A DNA stretch of 64,000 nt from positions 1 through 64,000 of the forward strand of contig DATLXN010000003.1 in NCBI GenBank assembly GCA_035575715.1. The letters are read 5' to 3'. Position 1 is the first letter of the stretch; each line of letters begins with the position of its first letter. This document shows positions 33,413-43,500 of this stretch, one piece after another. Below the pieces are notes generated by a model. The model did not search any database, was not told where the DNA came from, and saw only the letters and a program-made list of their open reading frames with translations. A program made the position numbers and the translations under genes. The stretch comes from JACCSI01 sp035575715 (GTDB lineage: Bacteria; Acidobacteriota; Vicinamibacteria; Vicinamibacterales; UBA2999).

Positions 33413-34897
33413 GCGGTTTTCATCATATCGAGTCACAACGGCGAAGGGTTGATTCCGCAATTGGTCAAGGGTGGCCATCACGTGGTGTTACTGAGCCGCG
33501 GCGCCGAACGGGCTGCTGAAGAGTGGCCCGATCAGGTCGAGGCCTATAGCGCCGATATCACGAGCGCGACTGATCTCACCGGTGCAGCGAACAACTGCGA
33601 CGCTGTAGTGCATATCACCGGCATCGTTTCGGAGACCCTGCCCGACATCACCTTTGAAAATGTCAATGTCAAAGGCACCCAGAACCTGTTAGGCGAAGCC
33701 ACCCGCGTCGGCGCGCCCCGGTTTATCTACGTGTCATCGCTCGGCGCCGATCGCGGCACCTCGGAGTACCACGCGTCGAAACGGCGCGCCGAGGCATTGG
33801 TTCAGGACTACGCCGGCGAATGGCTCATCCTGCGGCCGGGAAACGTCTACGGCCCGGGTGATGCGGTGATCTCCCAGCTGCTGAGCATGGTGCGGACGCT
33901 CCCCGCAGTTCCGGTGGTGGGTGACGGCAACCATGCTTTTCAGCCGATCTGGTACGAGGATCTCGGATGCGCCATCGCCAAAGCGCTGGATCTTGATCGG
34001 TCGCGCACCGTCTATGAGCTGGCCGGCACGGAGACGACGACACCCAACGATTTGCTCGATCGATTTCAAACGTTGACCAACCGTCAGTCGGTGCGGATCC
34101 CGATCCCGGAGTTCCTGGCGCGCATGGGTACGCGTCTGGCCGACATGGCGGGCGTGACGTTGCCAATCAACGAGTCGCAGTTCCTGATGCTGGTCGAAGA
34201 GAACGTCGTCCACGAGCCGAACGGCAATGCGCTCACTGCCGTATTCGCCGTCACGCCCACGCCACTCGCCGAAGGACTGCGACGCCTCGCGGATGTGCAA
34301 CCGGAGCAACAGCCGGCTGAGGGCGTGGGTGGCCTCGAGCGCAAGCGATTCTGGGCGGATATTACCGGCTCGTCGTTCGATGCTGCGGCACTGATCGAAC
34401 AGTTTCGCCAGTCGTGTACCGACGTGATGCCGATTGAATTTGCCGCCGAACCTGGGGCGCCGCAGGAAGTCGTCGAAGGCGCAACATTGACGGCAGCGAT
34501 CCCGTTGCGCGGCAACATTCAGATCCGCGTCGAAGAGATCGCCGCCGACCACGTGACCTTCGCCACGCTGCGCGGTCACCCACTCGCCGGCGTGGTCCGT
34601 TTCGACGCCGTCGATCTGCCCGATGGTGCCGTCCGCTTCGCGGTCAACGTCTTCGCGCGGGCGGCAACGGTGTTCGATTGGGTCGCGATGAGCACGGGTG
34701 GGACCGTGGCCCAGAACTCCAACTGGCGTACGGTCGTCGAACGCGTCGTTGAGTTGAGTGGCGGCGATACCACCGGCGTGCAGCAGGAGAGCGAAGTCCT
34801 CGACGAGAATGCTGCTGAAGAAGCCGAGTCGTGGATCGCGGAACTGATTGCCGGCCGCCGCCGTGTCGAGCACGAAGAGAAAGTCGCAGCGTTGTAG
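33404..34897 (+). CDS. SDR-type NAD(P)-binding protein (NDUFA9-like) with C-terminal extra domain
   Basis: A 497-residue protein. Residues 1-275 resemble atypical extended short-chain dehydrogenases near complex I NDUFA9 (RFIYVSSLGAD, YHASKRRAEALV, WLILRPGNVYGPGD). The first strand-turn reads FIISSHNGEGLIPQL and lacks the usual GxxGxxG, which is odd. Residues about 330-470 form an extra domain (TLRGHPLAGVVRFDA, GAVRFAVNVFARAA) that looks like DUF1990/SRPBCC; this part is a tentative match. ATG 33404 is taken because upstream sequence is antisense to the flavoprotein gene. Start overlap with 33412 is about 9 bases. Confidence 0.75.
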   Translation: MRHAVFIISSHNGEGLIPQLVKGGHHVVLLSRGAERAAEEWPDQVEAYSADITSATDLTGAANNCDAVVHITGIVSETLPDITFENVNVKGTQNLLGEATRVGAPRFIYVSSLGADRGTSEYHASKRRAEALVQDYAGEWLILRPGNVYGPGDAVISQLLSMVRTLPAVPVVGDGNHAFQPIWYEDLGCAIAKALDLDRSRTVYELAGTETTTPNDLLDRFQTLTNRQSVRIPIPEFLARMGTRLADMAGVTLPINESQFLMLVEENVVHEPNGNALTAVFAVTPTPLAEGLRRLADVQPEQQPAEGVGGLERKRFWADITGSSFDAAALIEQFRQSCTDVMPIEFAAEPGAPQEVVEGATLTAAIPLRGNIQIRVEEIAADHVTFATLRGHPLAGVVRFDAVDLPDGAVRFAVNVFARAATVFDWVAMSTGGTVAQNSNWRTVVERVVELSGGDTTGVQQESEVLDENAAEEAESWIAELIAGRRRVEHEEKVAAL

Positions 34898-34902
34898 GCG
34901 GG

Positions 34903-36375
34903 TTAGTGGGACACCGGCTCGGTGGTGTCCTTGGCGTCCTTCGAGTCCTTGGCCTCTTTGCCATCCTTGGGGCCGTGCCGGTCGTATTCGTGCAGGAAGG
35001 CGAGGACCAGTTCGAGCATCCGCTGATTAATCCGACTGCCCTCGTAGGTGCCGAACTTACGCTGGAACGCTTCGAGCGGAACCACCGCCTTGGCCATCGT
35101 GCGATGCCCGCCGGCACTGCCGATGTCATTGAACCAGCGGCGAACGAAGTCGCCGGCATTGCGCGAATAGCCAAGGTTGCGCACGGAGACGATAAAACTG
35201 TCGTTGACCACGCCGCAGATCACCGACCATTGGACGTTCTCGAGCTGCAGATAGAAGTCGGCGACGTAGGGAATGAAGTCCTCGCGTGACGGCTCACCGA
35301 TAAACGCGCAGAACACGTGTTCGACCATCCGGCCCTGCTGCCACGCCTTGATCACGAAATCGAGGCGCTCGCCAGTGATTTCCGAGCCCTCCATTTTGCG
35401 GATCATCGTCGCGTCGGCGAGCGGGTAGAGGTACGAAAACGCATCGAGATCGGCCCGATTGGCCTGACGATTGAAAAACAACGTGTCTGACTTGATCGCG
35501 TAGAGCATCGCCGTGGCGGTGCGCTCCGAGATGTCGATGTCGACAGCACGCAAATGTTCGGTCAGGATCGTCGACGTCGAGCCGTAGTCGGGCCTGATGT
35601 CCTTGAACACCGCGTTGTAGCCGGTCATCTCCGGATGATGGTCGATGACCAGGTCAACTTGCGGCAACAAGCCGGGAAAATAATGCGGCTGCACGTCGAC
35701 CAATGCGACACGGTCGAAGCCTTTGATCTGCTCGGCGGTCAACACTTCGATCTGTAGATCGAGCAGTTTCAGCATGCGTAGATTTTCTGGGCGGCTGACA
35801 CCGTACATGCATCCGATGATCGCGGTCTGCCTGGTGCGGCGCAGCAGGTTGCGCAACGCCAGCCCGCTGGCGATCGCATCGGGATCCGGATCGTTATGCA
35901 GCAGGATCAGCACCCGATCGGCATCCGACAGGTACCGTTGATACTGCTGGACTTTCTGCCGAGCGACCGAGCGCCCTAATTCCATGATCAGGGGAGGCCC
36001 GGTGAGCTCAGCGAGCGTCAGGCTGGTAATTTCGGGAAAGTCGTGACGGAGTTCGTCGGCACGTCGCGCGTCTTCGGGAGTGGTCCCCAGCACCCAGACC
36101 AGCGTGCCGCCGGCCGCCCGAATCGCCTGCAAGACTTTACGGAGTGATCGCCGGCCGTTGTCTTCGACGATGACGCAGGTGCCGGGGGTGACGTCGCCTC
36201 GGACATACGTATCGACACGTTTGGCGTCGCCAACACTGACGCCGAAACTGGTTTGGTCAAAGCGTCTGGCAAGGGCCGGACTCTCCACCACCACGTCGAG
36301 CTCGCAACTGGGCGTGAGGACGGCATCGAGCAACCGCACTACCAGTTCCGTGTGACAGACCGCGAGACACCTCAT
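34903..36375 (-). CDS. DHH-family phosphoesterase with N-terminal Rossmann-like domain
   Basis: A 490-residue cytoplasmic protein. The DHH catalytic parts are LHNDPDPDAIASGLAL, VDVQPHYF and VIDHHPEMT (the DHH motif), with the DHHA1 substrate-binding GSAGGHRTMAKA near residue 440, so the metal site looks complete. Residues 1-140 resemble a degenerate TrkA-N/RCK-type nucleotide-binding fold; that is uncertain. NrnA-like oligoribonuclease/pAp phosphatase or c-di-AMP cleavage are the family options. The tail is low-complexity (KDGKEAKDSKDAKD). It is convergent with 33404-34897, 5 bases apart. Confidence 0.85.
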   Translation of the reverse strand: MRCLAVCHTELVVRLLDAVLTPSCELDVVVESPALARRFDQTSFGVSVGDAKRVDTYVRGDVTPGTCVIVEDNGRRSLRKVLQAIRAAGGTLVWVLGTTPEDARRADELRHDFPEITSLTLAELTGPPLIMELGRSVARQKVQQYQRYLSDADRVLILLHNDPDPDAIASGLALRNLLRRTRQTAIIGCMYGVSRPENLRMLKLLDLQIEVLTAEQIKGFDRVALVDVQPHYFPGLLPQVDLVIDHHPEMTGYNAVFKDIRPDYGSTSTILTEHLRAVDIDISERTATAMLYAIKSDTLFFNRQANRADLDAFSYLYPLADATMIRKMEGSEITGERLDFVIKAWQQGRMVEHVFCAFIGEPSREDFIPYVADFYLQLENVQWSVICGVVNDSFIVSVRNLGYSRNAGDFVRRWFNDIGSAGGHRTMAKAVVPLEAFQRKFGTYEGSRINQRMLELVLAFLHEYDRHGPKDGKEAKDSKDAKDTTEPVSH

Positions 36376-36462
36376 CTACGGAAACTCTCGCGCCCCGTCT
36401 CGGGGGTTTTCATAACGGCGACTTCACATTATACGCCTCGTGTTAGATTGCGCTCAGCCCAC

Positions 36463-37377
36463 ATGCCCGCAACCCTGACAATCCTCGGCGCCCTGTTGAT
36501 CGGGACGATGCTCGGGGCGGGGTGGTGCGAGGGCTCCGCACAAACGACCTTCCGGGCAGGTGTCGATTTGGTCACCTTTGGGGTCACCGTCGTCGACCGC
36601 AAGGGGAACCTGGTCACCGACCTCACCGCGACTGATTTCGAGGTGCTCGAAGACGGTCAGCCGCAGGCGATTACGTACTTCACGCGCGGGTTGGCGGAGG
36701 GAGAGACCGGCCCCACCCATCTCGGCCTGATGCTGGACACCAGCGCCAGCATGGACGCCGACCTGAAGCTGGCGCGCAGCGCCGCGGTGAAGTTTCTCAA
36801 CCTGTTGCCGGAAGCCGAAGACATCACGCTGGTCGACTTCGACACCGAGGTCCGTGTGACCCGCTATCCGCAACGCGATTTTGCCCGGCTGGTCGAGCGT
36901 ATCCGGATGCGCAAGGCCGAGGGCTGGACGGCCCTCTACGACGCGCTGGGGGTGTATCTCGACGGGGCAGATGGTCGGAGTGGCCGCACCGTGCTGGTGA
37001 TGTATACCGACGGCGCCGACTCACGCTCGCGCCTCAGCTTCACCGAGGTGATGAACATGCTCCGCGCGTCGCCGGTCACCGTGTATGCGGTCGGTCTGGT
37101 CGAACACGCCGGGTCAGCCCGTAACGAGTCACGGATGCGGATGCAGCAGATGGTGGAAGCGACCGGCGGCCAGGTCTTCTTTCCGTCACAGCTCAAAGAC
37201 CTCGACGCGTCCTACCAAAAAGTACTCGCCGAGATCAAAGCGCAGTACCAACTGGGCTATGCGTCCTCCAACCCCGCGCAGGACGGCAAATGGCGGAAGG
37301 TCGAAATTAAAATCAAGCGTCCGGACGTCAAGCTGCGAACTCGGAAGGGGTACTTCGCAACATACAAGCCTCGTTGA
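36463..37377 (+). CDS. Exported VWA protein, VWFA-related Acidobacterial domain type
   Basis: A 304-residue exported protein with a signal peptide (1-26). An N-terminal beta-sandwich segment (VTVVDRKGNLVTDLTATDFEVLEDGQ) precedes a von Willebrand A domain with MIDAS residues Asp92, Ser94 and Ser96 (LDTSASM), and the C-terminal YQLGYASSN...KVEIKIKRPDVKLRTRKGYFA. This exact layout is that of the VWFA-related Acidobacterial domain family (TIGR03436). ATG 36463 is chosen because it opens the signal peptide; the longer frame to 36253 is antisense to the DHH gene. Confidence 0.9.
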   Translation: MPATLTILGALLIGTMLGAGWCEGSAQTTFRAGVDLVTFGVTVVDRKGNLVTDLTATDFEVLEDGQPQAITYFTRGLAEGETGPTHLGLMLDTSASMDADLKLARSAAVKFLNLLPEAEDITLVDFDTEVRVTRYPQRDFARLVERIRMRKAEGWTALYDALGVYLDGADGRSGRTVLVMYTDGADSRSRLSFTEVMNMLRASPVTVYAVGLVEHAGSARNESRMRMQQMVEATGGQVFFPSQLKDLDASYQKVLAEIKAQYQLGYASSNPAQDGKWRKVEIKIKRPDVKLRTRKGYFATYKPR

Positions 37378-37408
37378 TTTTGTCGTTCTACTTACCAAGC
37401 TCGACAGT

Positions 37409-37435
37409 GGCGTCTTTGTACTTTTATAGGACGCC
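37409..37435. promoter_or_regulatory. Hairpin upstream of HAMP-array kinase operon
   Basis: GGCGTC and GACGCC pair around a 15-base T/A-rich loop, 32 bases after the VWA stop and 79 bases before the kinase start. It could be a weak terminator or an operator; no further support. Confidence 0.25.
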
Positions 37436-37513
37436 TCCCGTGACAGACAATAATCGCCCGACGCGTGCCCGCTTACACGCCTATCTATTTATTACCCAAG
37501 CCTCGGAGATTGC

Positions 37514-40500
37514 ATGGCGACTGCCGCGACCCAAGCTACTGACATGCTCGACCAGAAGCGCCTGCTCAAGGTGCTGTCCGACTACAAACGCGGAGATTTT
37601 TCCGCGCGCATGCCCTCGGACCGGACCGGCATGGCCGGCAAGATCTGCGACACGCTCAACGAGTGTATCGAGCGTAATCAGCGACTGACGAGCGAGCTGC
37701 AGCGGCTCAGCGCGGTGGTCGGCAAGGCCGGCAACATCAAGCAGCGCGCATCGCTGCCCAGCGCTGAAGGTGATTGGGAGGCGGCGGTCGACGCGGTCAA
37801 CGCCTTGGTCTCCGACCTGGTGCAGCCGACGACAGAAGTCGCGCGGGTCATCGGCGCGGTGGCCAAGGGCGACTTGTCGCAGAGCATGGCGCTCGAAATC
37901 GACGGCCGGCCGCTGACCGGCGAGTTTCTGCGCTCGGCCAAAGTCGTCAACACCATGGTCGATCAGCTCGGGACATTTGCCTCCGAAGTGACGCGCGTGG
38001 CGCGCGAGGTCGGCAGCGAGGGCAAGCTTGGTGGCCAGGCGGTCGTCAAGGGCGTGGCCGGCACCTGGAAAGACCTCACCGACAACGTCAATTCGATGGC
38101 CGCCAATCTGACCAGCCAGGTCCGGAACGTCGCGGAAGTGACCACGGCGGTGGCCAACGGGGACTTGTCGAAGAAGATCACCGTCGACGTCAAGGGCGAG
38201 ATGCAGGCGCTGAAGGAAACCATCAACACGATGGTCGACCAGCTCAGTTCGTTTGCGTCGGAAGTCACGCGCGTCGCCAAGGAAGTCGGCACCGAAGGCA
38301 AACTGGGCGGCCAGGCCGAGGTCAAAGGCGTGGCCGGCACCTGGCGCGACCTGACCGATAACGTCAATCAACTGGCTGGCAACCTGACCGTGCAGTTGCG
38401 CGACGTGTCCAAGGTGGCGACGGCGATTGCCGGCGGCGACCTGTCTAAGAAGATCACCGTTGATGCGCGCGGCGAAATTCTCCAGATCAAAGAAGTGATT
38501 AACACGATGGTCGACCAGCTCGGGTCGTTCGCATCGGAAGTGACGCGCGTCGCCAAGGAAGTCGGCACCGAAGGCGCCCTCGGCGGGCAAGCCGAAGTCC
38601 GCGGTGTCGCCGGCACCTGGAAAGACCTCACCGACAACGTCAACGCGATGGCCCGCAATCTGACCGGCCAGGTGCGCAATATCGCCGAAGTGACGACCGC
38701 CGTCGCGCGCGGCGACCTGTCGAAGAAAATCACCGTCGACGTGCGCGGTGAGCTGCTCGAACTCAAGAACACCATCAACACGATGGTCGACCAGCTCAGT
38801 TCGTTCGCCTCGGAAGTCTCGCGCGTCGCCAAGGAAGTTGGCAACGAAGGCAAGCTCGGGGGCCAAGCCGAGGTCAAGGGCGTCGCCGGCACCTGGCGCG
38901 ACCTGACCGACAACGTCAATCAGCTCGCCGGCAATCTGACCGTCCAGTTACGCGACGTGTCGAAGGTCGCCACCGCGATCGCGTCGGGCGACCTGACCCA
39001 GAAGATCACCGTCGACGCACAAGGCGAGATTCTGCAGATCAAGAACGTCATCAACACGATGACCGACCAGCTCAATGCGTTCGCGTCGGAAGTGACGCGC
39101 GTCGCGCGTGAAGTCGGCACCGAAGGCAAGTTGGGCGGGCAGGCCGATGTGCGCGGCGTCGCCGGCACGTGGCGCGACCTGACCGACAGTGTCAACTTCA
39201 TGGCCAGCAACCTGACCGGCCAGGTCCGCAACATTGCCGACGTGACCACGGCGGTCGCGCGCGGCGACCTGTCGCGCAAGATTACGGTGGACGTCCGCGG
39301 CGAAATCCTCGAGTTGAAGAACACCATCAACACGATGGTCGATCAGCTGAGTGCGTTTGCATCGGAAGTCACCCGCGTGTCGCGCGAAGTCGGCACCGAA
39401 GGGAAGCTGGGCGGCCAGGCGATCGTGCCTGGCGTCGGCGGGACCTGGAAGGACCTGACCGACAGCGTCAACTTCATGGCCGGCAACCTCACCTCGCAGG
39501 TGCGCAACATTGCCGAAGTGACCACGGCCGTCGCCAACGGCGACCTGTCCAAGAAAATCACCGTCGATGTGCGCGGTGAGATTCTCGAACTGAAGAACAC
39601 CATCAACGTGATGGTCGACCAGTTGAACGGCTTCGCGTCGGAAGTGTCCCGCGTCGCGCGCGAAGTCGGCACCGAAGGCAAGCTGGGCGGCCAGGCCGAA
39701 GTCAAGGGCGTCGCCGGCACGTGGAAAGATCTGACCGACAACGTCAATCAGCTGGCCGGTAACCTGACCGTCCAGTTGCGCGACGTGTCTCGCGTGGCGA
39801 CGGCGATTGCGACCGGCGACCTGAGCCAGAAGATCGAAGTCGAAGTGCGCGGCGAACTCCTGCAGATCAAGGAGGTCGTCAACCGCATGGTCGACCAGCT
39901 GGGCTCGTTTGCCTCGGAAGTCTCGCGCGTGTCGCGAGAGGTCGGCTCGGAAGGCAAACTCGGCGGGCAGGCCGATGTGCGCGGCGTCGCCGGCACGTGG
40001 AAGGACCTCACCGATAACGTCAACTTCATGGCCGGCAACCTGACCGGCCAGGTGCGGAACATCGCCGAAGTTACGACCGCGGTGGCCAACGGTGACCTGT
40101 CGAAGAAGATTACCGTCGACGTCCGCGGCGAAATTCTCGAGTTGAAGAACACCATCAACACGATGGTCGACCAGCTCGGGTCGTTCGCGTCGGAAGTCAC
40201 GCGCGTGGCGCGCGAAGTGGGCACCGAAGGGAAGCTGGGTGGCCAGGCCGAAGTCGAAGACGTCGCCGGCACCTGGAAAGACCTCACCGACAACGTCAAC
40301 TCGATGGCCAGCAACCTGACCTCGCAGGTGCGCAACATCGCGGATGTCACCACCGCCGTCGCCAACGGCGACCTCTCCAAGAAGATCACCGTTGATGTCC
40401 GCGGCGAAATGCTGGAGCTGAAAAACACCGTCAACACGATGGTCGATCAGCTCAACGCGTTCGCTTCAGAAGTGACTCGCGTCGCGCGCGAAGTCGGCAC

Positions 40501-43500
40501 CGAAGGCAAGCTGGGTGGCCAGGCGCAAGTGCGCGGCGTCGGCGGCACGTGGAAAGACCTGACCGACAGCGTCAATTTCATGGCCGGTAATCTGACCGAC
40601 CAGGTCCGCAACATCGCCACGGTGACCACCGCGGTGGCCAACGGCGACCTGACCAAGAAGATCACTGTCGACGTCAAAGGCGAAATTCTCGAGCTGAAGA
40701 ACACCGTCAATACGATGGTCGACCAACTCCGCACCTTCGCCTCCGAAGTCACGCGCGTCGCGCGCGAAGTCGGTTCGGAAGGCAAGCTCGGTGGTCAGGC
40801 CGACGTGCAAGGCGTCGGCGGCACCTGGAAAGACCTCACCGACAACGTCAACTTCATGGCCGACAACCTGACCAATCAGGTGCGCGGCATTGCCAAGGTC
40901 GTCACCGAGGTCGCCAACGGCAACCTCAAACGCAAACTCGTGCTCGATGCCAAAGGCGAGATCGAAGAGCTCGCCGAAACCATCAACGGCATGATCGATA
41001 CCCTCGCGTTGTTCGCCGACCAGGTCACCGGCGTGGCCCGCGAGGTCGGTATCGAAGGGAAGTTGGGCGGTCAGGCCGAGGTGCCGGGCGCCGCGGGGAC
41101 GTGGCGCGACCTGACCGACAACGTCAACCGTCTCGCCGCCAACCTGACCACGCAGGTCCGCGCCATCGCCGAAGTCTCGACCGCGGTGACCAAGGGCGAC
41201 CTGTCCCGGTCGATTGCGGTCGAAGCGGCCGGCGAAGTCGCGTCGCTCAAAGACAACATCAACGAGATGATCGGCAACCTGCGCGAGACGACCGAGAAGA
41301 ACACGGCGCAGGACTGGTTGAAGACCAATCTCGCAAACTTCTCACGCTTGCTGCAAGGTCAGCGCGACCTGATTGCGGTGGCCCGCACCATCCTTTCGGA
41401 ACTGGCCCCGCTGGTCCAGATGCAACACGGCGTGTTCTATATCAACGAATCGGCCAACGGCGTGCCGGATATGCGCCTGCTCGCCAGCTACGCCTACACC
41501 GAACGGAAGAACCTCGCGAACCGCTTCGAAGCCGGGGAAGGCCTGGTCGGACAGGCGGCGCTCGAACGCGAACCGATTCTGATCAGCAACGTCCCCGAAG
41601 ACTATGTGCAGATCAGTTCCGGCCTCGGCATGGCCAAGCCGATGAATATCGTGGTGCTGCCGATTCTGTTCGAAGGAGACGTGAAAGCCGTCGTCGAGGT
41701 CGCCTCGTTCAATCGTTTTACCGACAGCCAGCTGACCTTCCTCACCCAGCTCACCGAAAGCATCGGCATCGTCCTCAACACGATCACCGCGACGATGAAG
41801 ACCGAGGAACTGCTCAAGCAGTCGCAGACCCTCGCGGTCGAATTGCAGACGCGGCAGGAGGAGTTGACCGAAACCAACGCGCAGCTGGAACAGCAGGCGC
41901 GCACGCTGCAAGCGTCAGAAGAACGACTCAAGCAGCAGCAGGAAGAGCTGCAGCAGACCAACGAGGAACTCGAAGAGAAGGCCGAGTTGCTGGCCCGTCA
42001 GAACCTCGAGGTCGAACAGAAGAACAAGCAGATCGAGACGGCCCGGATGTCGCTCGAAGAGAAGGCCGAGCAACTCGCGCTGACCTCGAAATACAAGTCG
42101 GAGTTCCTGGCGAATATGTCGCACGAACTCCGCACCCCGCTCAACAGCCTGTTGATCCTGTCGAAACTGCTGGCCTCGAACGAGGGCGCCAACCTGACCG
42201 ACAAGCAAGTCGAGTTCGCCCGCACCATTCACTCGTCAGGGTCGGACTTGCTCGAGTTGATCAACGAGGTGCTCGACCTCGCCAAGGTCGAGTCGGGGAT
42301 GATGGACGTCGACGTTCGGCCCGTGATCTTCTCAGAGCTCAAGGACTACGTGGAGCGCAGCTTCCGCGAGGTGGCGTCGGCCAAGGACCTGGAATTCACT
42401 GCCGAACTTGGCGATGGGTTGCCGAATACCATTGAAACCGACCCGAAACGCTTGCAGCAGGTGTTGAAGAACTTGCTGTCCAACGCGATTAAGTTCACCG
42501 AGACCGGCTCGGTGACCTTGTCGGTCAGCACTGCCCAAAGCGGATGGACCCTCGACCATCGGCAGCTTTCGATCGCGCGCCAGGTCGTCGCGTTCAGCGT
42601 CACCGACACCGGCATCGGTATCCCGGCCGACAAACACCGGATCATCTTCGAGTCGTTCCAGCAGGCCGACGGCACGACCAGCCGCAAGTACGGCGGCACC
42701 GGCCTGGGCCTATCGATCAGCCGTGAGATTGCGCGCATGCTCGGCGGTGAAATCCGGCTGGAGAGCGAACCGGGTCGGGGAAGCACGTTCACCCTGTTCC
42801 TGCCGTCGAGCTTCATGGCGCAGCGCGACACCACCCAGACGGTACCCAACACGCCACGCGATCATCAGGGCTACACGCCTCGACCGATCGTGTTCGACGA
42901 GTCGCTGCTCACCGAAAACGAAGTCGAGGACGATCGCGACCGTATCAGCGAGAACGACATGGTCGTGCTGGTGGTGGAGAACGACATCCCCTTCCTGCGC
43001 ATCCTGATGGACCGCGCCAAAGAGAAGGGCTTCAAGTGCCTGGCTGCGGTCCGCGGCGATGTCGGGCTGGCCATGGCCCGTCATTACCGCCCGGATGCCA
43101 TTACCTTGGACATCGAGATGCCAGGGATGGATGGCTGGTCGGTCCTCGACCGGCTCAAGCATGATCCAATCACCCGCCACATTCCGGTTCATATCATCTC
43201 CAGTTCCGAGGAATCCCATCGCGGGATGCGACTGGGCGCGATGGCTTATCTCGAGAAGCCGGTCGAACGCGAGGCCCTGGATGACGCATTCGCGCAGATT
43301 CGCGGCTTCGTCGATCGGAAGGTCCGCAACTTACTTATCGTTGAAGATGACGATGTCGAACGCCAGGCGATCGTTGAGCTGATCGGCAATGGCGACGTGA
43401 AAACGACGGCGGTCCGGAGTGGGGAAGAGGCGCTTGAGCGCTTGTCGAACGAAACGTTCGATTGCCTGGTGCTCGACCTGGGCCTCGACGATATGACCGG

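Noticed and set aside
37481..38866. Long minus-strand open frame (461 residues) opposite the HAMP array, with Gly/Asp/Val-rich repeats
   Set aside because: It mirrors the 276-base repeat of the real gene in a GC-rich region, has no ribosome site and no recognisable domain. Similar antisense frames recur along the array.
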